64,000 nucleotides of DNA from Exophiala sp. HKRS030. Lineage: Eukaryota; Ascomycota; Eurotiomycetes; Chaetothyriales; Herpotrichiellaceae. Under the pieces are notes generated by a model. The model was not told the DNA's origin. It saw nothing but the letters and a program-made list of their open reading frames with translations, and did not search any database. The DNA lies in assembly GCA_023897205.1 (NCBI GenBank), contig JAHWDD010000007.1:4836001-4900000 (forward strand), read 5' to 3'. The position numbers and the translations under genes were made by a program. This document shows, piece by piece, positions 56,136 to 64,000 of this stretch (positions are counted from its first letter, which is position 1; every line of letters begins with the position of its first letter).

Positions 56136-58553
56136 GAAAGGGTATGGGTGGGTGATAGTCTGCTGGCCTGGTGCGACATGGGATTAGGAGCTTATATCAT
56201 TGCTAAATCAACCACATGTCCATATATATTGGGATAATAATAAAAGCGGCAGGGCGCAATAAAAGATGGGAACAAGAAACCCAGTTTGTCATTGGTAGAG
56301 CGTAATCACCGACGTAAAGATGAATCTCAATGTGGGAAAACAACTTAGTCAGAGGAATCTATGGAAAAAGCAAGACGTTGCGGGTGGCGATATCCGAAAG
56401 ATAAAAGCGAGGTGCAGGTGCAGGTACAGGTGCAGGTACGTAGAAACCAAAGGTCATCCACGGTTTGTTGCTGTACGATGGTCGAACCTACCTACGGAGC
56501 ACCTGGTAGTTAGAGACTCGGACGTACCTGCCGCGTGAAGTCATGGGGAGCTCCGCTAGGCGTCTACTATTCCGTAGGTGCTCACTGCTCAGTGGTGCTC
56601 TCGTTCAACCGCACCAACCGGCTGGCGCGGTACTGCGGATTATTCTGGCAATTCTTTCAACAGCGATTACTGGTCGGTGGTTAAGAATTGTTGAACATTG
56701 CAAATAGATAGCAATTATCACTTCCAGGAACAGCACAAGAACGCGAGCGGCATGATCTGCTGGCAAGCGTCTTTGCTTCAAGAAGCTTTTCCAGCGATGC
56801 TGACAAAGATGACTGTATCAATCGCAGCCCGCATGTTCTCGGATTGTCACCAGCACCTCCTTACTGGACAGATGAGACGTAGCAGGCAACCGCAACCTTT
56901 GTGCGGTTCTACGGGTGCTCTATAAAGAGACTTGCATACTCCGTACACATGAGCATCAGAACCTCTGAGCACGTGACTATATGAGCCGCCGCGCGACGAC
57001 CATGGTCACGTGAGCAATGATCACGTGGTTTTGCCAAGCATTAGAGGGACGGCACCTAGACGGGACATGGAAAAACAATCTGCCGCATAAGCATTTCCTG
57101 GCCCACTATGACGGAATGAATGTTACTCACAAACCGCAATTGTGGATCAAAGTCAGAGTCTAAGTTGAGTTCAACCAGTCGTATCACTGCAACAATTGCC
57201 GTCACGTCCGAAACGTGTAATAAGGATTCATAACTTTTAGGATTGTGATAGGATTGCGAGGTACAAAAAGACACGGTGAGATGGCACGTGATGAAAGAAG
57301 TACCTACGGAGTAGTGCCGACGTCAAAAGTTGCTAAGTTTGGACCGACTGTTGACAACGGAGGTTTTGCCGGATAGTGCAAGCTCAGAGTCGGTTCTGAA
57401 CCTTAGCACTCAAATTGGAATAAATCGGTTAAAAATCTCAAGCAGGACGCGTCAATTTGGTTCTGACACAGGGGAAAGGGTAGAACTCGGCATAGAGCAT
57501 CCATCTGAGCAGATTTTCATGAGACGAATTGCATTCACGATCAGGGTCAGATGAGATGCAAGAACAAAGAGGACCTATGCAATTCTCAGGCTTCCTACAG
57601 ACAACTTCAGTCCAAGATATAAACAAGACGAGGGGCGACTCTGCCAATGTTGAATGTCTTGTGAAAGAACTTGGCAAACGTGGGAATGGGAGCAAGAGCG
57701 AAGTAAGAGTGGCACTGAGTGATTACTGGGCGGTGATTGGGTGCTGATTGGGTGCTGATCATCGGGCCTTGGAACTTGGAAGCACCGATCAGGCCGAGCC
57801 ACAAAGCCACGGTTCGACGAGGTCAAGGGGAGGTGGCACTGGTAGCCTGTAGCCTGTAGATTGTAGCCTTTAGGGAAGTTGAGAGCCTGCTAGTTGACTA
57901 GGACGGGGGCTGTGCATGCCCACTCTGCGCTACTCTAGCACCACCTTGCACCACTCGAGCCATCTCCCAGGTGCCATCCACAACGCAACCCATCAGTGCC
58001 CATCTCCGACTAGCACCCACCAGTACCACCGTCGTCGAGCCGGAGTCCAAACTCAGGCATTGCCCGGTTTTAAGTGAGTCTCCGTCTCCCGGGGGAAGAA
58101 GGATCAGAAGAGACCTACCGAGTCCGCTGGTCTCACTCTCACTGGCACGACTGGGTAGTACTACCCTCCCCTTCCACTCTGACTTTCTGACTTTCTGACT
58201 TTGTTCCTCTCACACTGTCTCGGCTCCACATTGCCGTTTTTACCTAAGACCTGTCCGTCTCTCCCGTTTCCTTGGGTCTTGCCAACTTCCACCCTTTCCA
58301 ACTTCTCTTCCTCCTTCCTGCTCAGACATTCAACACCACTCTTTCAATCTAGCACACCTAAATTCCTTCGTTTCTACGACCTCATCGGCACAATCTCAAC
58401 GACCTTTTGACACCCATCAGCCTCAATATCCCAAGTCACCTCACCTAGGCAAAATTACAAATCCATCGACAGGATCCCTTTTCCGGACTTTTGCGGCCTA
58501 GGCAGGCAGCCGAATCTACGCGCCGCCAAAGCCACTCAACTCCTTCTCTGACC
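56136..58553. other. intergenic and bZIP leader
   Basis: No supportable gene. It has a GGTGCAGGTACAG repeat near 56411-56440, TACTCCGTA at 56937-56945, TACGGAGTA at 57305-57313, and a TAGCCTGTAG repeat near 57845-57875. From about 57950 to 58550 the plus strand is pyrimidine-rich, a long 5' leader for the bZIP gene. Confidence 0.5.
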
Positions 58554-60295
58554 ATGAGTCTCAACATGTCGAACCTGAACACCAATTTCGATGACTACGA
58601 CTCTTATCTGAATCTTGACAACGATTTCACTTCCCAATCTACCTCTCCTGCCATCAAGTCGGGTCTTATGCTCACACCTCAATCCTCCTCCGCCCATACC
58701 TTCGCCTCAAGCTCGACCCCTCAGTCGTTTCCTCAACCCAGCTTCGACTATACCAGCCATCACCAGCAGACTGGTTTCACTTCTGGCGCTTTGGCAAATA
58801 CCATCGCCGTCAACAAAGCAAGTGGTTTGCAATATTACGAAGGAAATGGGGGCTTCATTATGCCCACTGAAACCTTGAATATTCCTCTAAGCAACTTGGA
58901 CGAATTTGACTTTGCTCGACCTGATATGGACTTTGAGACGGAATCTCCCATGCTCTTTGCGGACAACTCCTCGGTGCAGACTCAATTTGTCAGTCCCACC
59001 ACGTTGTTGGCACAAAACAACTCTGTGCCTCAACGCATCTACCCTGGTATGCACAGCCAACAAGCCGCCCAAGCCAAGGCTCAGCAAGCCCAGAAGCAGC
59101 AAATGGCCCTCCAGCAACATCCCGCCCGACCTGAGGGCCAGAAGCCTCTACCAAGCCCTGTCAAGACACAGGCCATCAAGGACCCCTTGATTGAAGAAAG
59201 CATCTCCAAGGTCCTGAGCCGCATGAGGCAAGCCAGTGTTAGCTCAAGCGATAAGGATATGGACACGTCCCTTGGGGGTATGTCTCATATGGCTCGTATC
59301 AAGAAAGATGAAGATGAAATGGACGAGGATGAGAGATTGTTGGCTAGTGAAGAAGGCAAGAAACTCTCTAGCAAGGAACGCCGCCAACTACGCAATAAGG
59401 TCTCTGCTCGTGCTTTCCGATCTCGACGCAAAGGTAAGCCCCCCCGCCCCAAAATACCTGCACTTTACCGCAATCGGATAGAACTGACTGCTTTCTAGAA
59501 TACATTGGGCAACTCGAAGGTGAGGTTGCTGTTAAAGCCCAAGAAGCCAACGAACTTCGACAACAGAATGAACAGCTTCGTGAAGAGAACAACCGTCTCA
59601 CCGATCTCACACGCATGCTTCTGTCGTCCCAGGCATTCTCTGGTTTCCTCCAAGAACCGAGTCAGTCTGGCCTTCCCGCCAATAACGGACAAAACAACAC
59701 TTCCAAGTCGAAGCAACCTAGAACCCGACCTCAAGTCCAAACCCAGTCTCAGCCTCAACCACATCTCAAAGACGTCAGCTCTCATGAGGCATCCCAGCAG
59801 ATGCATTTCCAACAGCCTCAAATTGGCATGACATTGATCCCCGAAGTTCCAGTTGACCTTTCGGCTATGCAGACATCCAATGCATGGATGACCGCCCTTC
59901 CATCCTCTGACTTTAAGGTCTTCGCTGTGACTGAATTGCCTCAAGCTCCCGTCCTCGATGTGGAAAGTCTTTCTGGCAAATCCAAATCCAGCTTCGGCTT
60001 GTCTAAGTTGACCAAAGATGTTCCCAATCTTCCCCAAATAAATAAGATGCTTGCCTCACCTGGTCTGGCTGAGCAGAAAGAGGAATTGATCGATGACAGT
60101 GTTGTTTTGGACTCATCTGCCTTCGCTTTGTACTTCTCCACCCCTTCAACGTCTTCGTCAGCATGTGAGACTTCATCTCTTGATGCAGTAACGCCACTCT
60201 CTGAGCAGGAGCAGTTGGCAGAGCTAGAAAAGAGGTGCATTGACCTTGATGAGAGCTGTGCAAGAATTGCCGAATATACCATAAACTTACAGTAA
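58554..60295 (+). CDS. bZIP transcription factor
   Basis: Exon 1 is 58554-59433 and exon 2 is 59499-60295. The 65-base intron (donor GTAAGC, acceptor TTCTAG) falls inside the bZIP. Total 558 residues. The N-terminus is a Ser/Gln/Asn-rich likely activation region (FDDYDSYLNLDNDF). The basic region RRQLRNKVSARAFRSRRK (near residues 276-293) joins across the intron to EYIGQLEGEVAVKAQEANEL, then QLREENNRLTDLTRMLL, a leucine zipper. Hydrophobic and Ser-rich segments follow. Closely similar bZIPs are common in Pezizomycotina, but I cannot assign a named regulator. The ATG at 58554 is the first in frame; codons upstream lack one. The frame is intact. Confidence 0.88.
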
Positions 60296-60781
60296 CGTGG
60301 ATCGCCGGAAGAGGCTGGGCTAGGATGAAGTCATTCTAGGTTGAATTTTGACGATTGAATATATTTTCCTCTGAAGTACAATCAATTACCTGTTTCGCAT
60401 GTCTCTTGTTTCGTGAATTCTTTATGTCTATGTTTGTAACTTGTCGAATTGCATGTCCGGCGATGAAAATGTCAATGTCAACGGTCACTGAATTGCATAT
60501 TTGATCGTAGTAGAGTTTTGCTTCAGGATGTTTCCTCTCTGAGGGTTTGTGGTGGTTGATGCTCCGCACGGTCATCTCCAAATATCCGTTGGCACAATTT
60601 TCCCATGCGGGTGCATGTCTACTACAACCACGTACATTAACGTCCACGTTCCATCTACACAATTCCTTTCACGCAAACCATCGGCCTGTCAACAGTGTCC
60701 CTGTTTTAGCTTTCGTTCCTTTTGCGACAATCCTCACTGTCATTCCTCTTTCTGCGCCGGCTTGAGTAAATCTCCTTAATT
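60296..60781. other. short intergenic region
   Basis: 3' flank of the bZIP gene and promoter of the tRNase Z gene. No other feature is supportable; the true start codon of the next gene may lie here. Confidence 0.45.
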
Positions 60782-63700
60782 TTGCCTGTTCAATTGGCAT
60801 CCACGCTGGCTTTCCCTGCACTCGGCGCCGCACGTCGACAAAGTTTGCGTGTGAAGTTTTGCAGCCCAAAACACGACACAGGCTTTAGCAAACTCCCCTT
60901 CGGTCCACCAATATTTGCTCTGAGTGTCCCCGTTGGCGGATACTGGCGCGGCATCAGAGATGCTTCCAGGGGACGCCGCAATCCTCCTCATCGATCTCGC
61001 TTTGAGTCCACCTACTCACCTTTCGCGTTCACACCTTTCCTGAAACCTGTTCGAGGAGACTATCCAGGCCGCACAGCAGAGGAGAGCCCGCGTGACGCAT
61101 TGGCTAGAAGGAGAGAAGCCAATTTTCTACAGGCCATGCAAGACCGCGATCATGCAGCCAAATCGGTTGGCGTCAAAACTTCGTTTCACCTTCAAGTCGT
61201 CACGACACCAACCTCAGATACACCAGGCACAGCAGTCGTCTTGCACTTTGACAATAAGAGATATATCTTTGGTGAGATTACGGAAGGCACACAAAGAGCA
61301 TGTATACAACGAGGTGTTGGTTTGAAGAAAGTTCGCGCCTTATTTCTCGCTGGCGAAGTTGAATCAAACAATGGTGGACTGCTTGGCCTTATCCTGACTA
61401 TTGCCGGTGTACAGGAGGGTGAGGTAGATCCCGCTCAATCCAAAGTACGGCCTAGGCTTGATATCTATGGCGGGCCGAAACAATTGCATACTTTGGCATG
61501 CGCGAGAAGATTCATCTTCCGCACAGGCATGCCCCTGTCCGTACATGAAGCGACCCCCTACCCTCCCTAGAAAGTCCAGATCACGAGGATGAGAATATCC
61601 GTGTCTGGGCATTACCTATCCAACCAACACCATCTAACGCACAAAGACCGGGTCTATCGGATAGTCCTGTTTTCTCAGATGGAGAGACGTCTCAGGTGGG
61701 GAGGACGGCAATGCTCTTGATGCACAGGTAGAGAATGAACAACGTCTTCGGCGAGAAGTGGTCAACAACATGTTTGATTCTGACTGGAGCAAAGATCGAC
61801 TTTCTGAGCGCAGACTGGCCGAAGTCCAACTTCCTGCTGTGGTGTGGGTTAGAGACCCACAAACGAAGCAAATGAATTTCTATACCTTTTTTGAGAAGAC
61901 AGCCATCAGCCCGCTTACACCTGAAACTCTCGTTTTCGTCCGAGATCCTTGGCCTGCCACCACCGTCCCAAAACTACCTGATGCTTCCAATCTGCCAGCT
62001 AAAGTCGCCGTGTCCTACGTTGTAAAAGGGTACCCACAGCGCGGCAAGTTTGATGCTGCTAAAGCAAAATCACTGGGTCTAAAGCCAGGACCCGCTTATG
62101 CTAAGCTCATATCAGGTCATTCTGTTGATACTGAGACCGGAATCATCACCCCAGATATGGTGATGTCGCCTACGAGTCCGGCCCGTGGCTTCGCCATGTT
62201 CAGTCTTCCTTCGATCGAGCATCTTCCAGCACTTGAGCGGCGATTAGGGGAGCAGAGCTTTCTGCTCGACGGCATTGAGACTGCCATCTGGATCACAGCT
62301 GGCGACGTTCTATCACATACAAGCTTTTGGGAACTTTTGTCGAAACTCAAAGATTGCAAACATACTATATCGCATCCTGATATCTGTAAAGACTACATTG
62401 TCCATGACTCCAGCGCAGCATCCGCAGCAAGAATGTCGAGAATCGCGCCTGAATATTTCTCGGTGCCACGATGCAACACCAAAGCAGCCTATCGACAAAC
62501 CAGGTCGGAATCGTCAGACCCCATGGCCTATTTAGCCGATGCTTCAAAACGTGGTCTCAGTGTTGAGCCTGTACGGCGTGGATTGAAGGTTTTCATTGAG
62601 CCTGCGGTCAAAATAGATCATACAGAAGTACCACAGAACGTTGATTATCGGGAGCGACATGTTGTCTTGGATCGAGAAGTCCTGGACTTGATTCCTGCAC
62701 CGAGTACACCGCATGACACAAAGGTCTCAGCTCCAGTTCCATCGGGTCTCGTTGAGCCAGAAATCATCACACTAGGGACCGGCTCTGCTGCACCGTCCAA
62801 GTACAGAAACGTGTCAGCAGTTCTCCTGCGACTGCCGGACCAGATGGGAAATTATCTCTTTGACTGCGGCGAAGGCACCCTGGGTCAGCTACAGCGGTTA
62901 TTTGATGCAGAAGAGCTCGACCAGCTACTATGTAACCTCAAAGGTATATGGATCTCTCATCTGCACGCAGATCACCATCTCGGGACGACTACTCTTCTTC
63001 AAGCTGCGTCTGCCTCACGTGCCAGGATTGCTACAGCTACCGGCGAGGCACAAGCTCCGCCCCACTACTAATGTCCGAGGTTAACATGATGGACTACATC
63101 GAAGAGTATAAATCCATCCTTGGTAAAGAACTCTGTGTCCCTGTAGTTTGTCATTGGGAAGATGGGCCAACTTTACATGGGAAGCCTTATGCCTTCAGCC
63201 AAAGTGCAACTTCAATTCGAAATGTTCGTACTGTGCGAGTTAGCCACTGTCATGGTGCACAAGCCATATCTGTTACATTCAACAACGGTTTCAAATTCTC
63301 ATATAGTGGAGACTGTCGGCCAAGTGAGGCTTTCTGCATCATAGGTGAGAATTCTGATGTGCTCGTTCACGAGGCGACATTTGATGATGGTATGGATGGG
63401 GACGCGCTGGCCAAAAAACATTCTACGACAGGTGAAGCAGTTGGAGTGGCTATCAAGATGAAAGCCAAGAATTTGATCCTTACACATTTCAGTCAGAGGT
63501 ACCAGAAGATCCCTGTGTTGAGTAATGTCAAGATGCCAGCATCAGAAGCCGATGAAGGTGTTGACGATATCGATGAACCAGAATCAATGGATGCACTAAA
63601 CTCGACGAGAGATGTCAACTCCACGGGTGCGGCCTTTGCAAACATTCAAGGCTGGACTGAGGATTCATTGACGAGTGGACTTCCCATTGCGATTGCTTTT

Positions 63701-64000
63701 GATCTCATGCGTGTACGTGTTTCTCAGATTGCACCAATGAGAAACTTCTTTCCTGCTATATCTCGCATGTTCGAGGTTGAGGAGGAAAGAGGGGATAGAG
63801 AAAGACAGAAACGCACTCATGAGGAGAAGGAAAGAGGAGTGAGGAAAATGCTGTTGAAGGAAGAAACTTTCAAAAAATCCCAACAGGCCAAGCAGGCCAA
63901 AGACAAAGCGCGAGCGCAGGAAGAACGCAGAAAAAGAAAACAAGATGAATTTGCGCAGAAAGCTGTTGAATCAGTGAATCCAGCTGGGCAATACTCAATA
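60782..64000 (+). CDS. trz1: tRNase Z long form (ELAC2-like), partial, with three apparent one-base losses
   Basis: Runs off the window end. The enzyme cuts the 3' trailer of precursor tRNA in nucleus and mitochondria. The N-terminal pseudo-beta-lactamase half opens with FHLQVVTTPTSDTPGTAV near residue 134. The C-terminal half has the start motif ITLGTGSAAPSKYRN, FDCGEGTLGQL, the metal site SHLHADHHLG (H-x-H-x-DH), SYSGDCRPS, HEATFDD, and LTHFSQRYQKIP. A Lys/Glu-rich coiled tail reaches the window edge. Frame breaks occur at CCCCC 61554-61558, GGGG 61698-61701 and CCCC 60-63 of the 63,000 block (63060-63063). One base added at each restores the family sequence. The first in-frame ATG is at 61136. 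The 118 codons before it read as a basic, acid-poor leader, so an earlier start or an upstream exon is likely. The coordinate 60782 is where the readable frame begins, not a proven start. Confidence 0.88.

Overview
This window is nuclear DNA of a filamentous ascomycete (Pezizomycotina). The evidence is short introns of about 49-65 bases with GTAAGT-type donors and CTGAC/CTAAC-like branch sites, wide intergenic spacers, and fungus-specific families (DUF7924, DUF7727, Cch1, NoxA, fungal bZIPs). A small AT-rich patch carries a RIP-like signature. The class cannot be fixed from sequence alone; Eurotiomycetes or Dothideomycetes would fit.

Layout. 0-9 kb: a GPI-type secreted protein, a damaged DUF7924 (PD-(D/E)XK-like) gene, decayed open frames, and a DUF7727 membrane protein. 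11.8-13.6 kb: NADPH oxidase NoxA. 15.8-24.1 kb: a small redox and stress neighbourhood with an Rtc3/SBDS-domain protein, a mitochondrial FAD oxidoreductase fused to a Rieske domain, an SDR, and a mitochondrial hemerythrin-like protein. 25.6-32.0 kb: the voltage-gated calcium channel Cch1. 33.9-38.2 kb: an orphan gene and a bZIP factor. 39.7-42.3 kb: an H3K9 methyltransferase of the Clr4/DIM-5/ClrD type, followed upstream by a RIP-like relic. 44.0-47.8 kb: eIF2B gamma and the Rag GTPase Gtr2, linking translation initiation and TORC1 signalling. 50.2-52.0 kb: an F-box protein. 52.8-56.1 kb: molybdenum-cofactor genes MoaA and MoaC. 58.5-60.3 kb: a second bZIP. 60.8 kb to the window end: long-form tRNase Z, cut by the edge.

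Two observations stand out. First, the MoaA frame ends in Gly-Gly-stop, and a good splice donor overlaps that stop. Splicing there can join MoaA in frame to the downstream MoaC frame, which carries its own mitochondrial-type leader. This is the architecture of animal MOCS1. Second, at least thirteen one-base losses, all in runs of C or G, interrupt seven otherwise conserved genes. Adding one base at each site restores full-length frames with correct intron phase, so most apparent pseudogenes here are probably sequence errors rather than biology.

The intergenic DNA also carries a strongly over-represented word, TACTCCGTA/TACGGAGTA. I found at least 11 exact copies, all outside genes.
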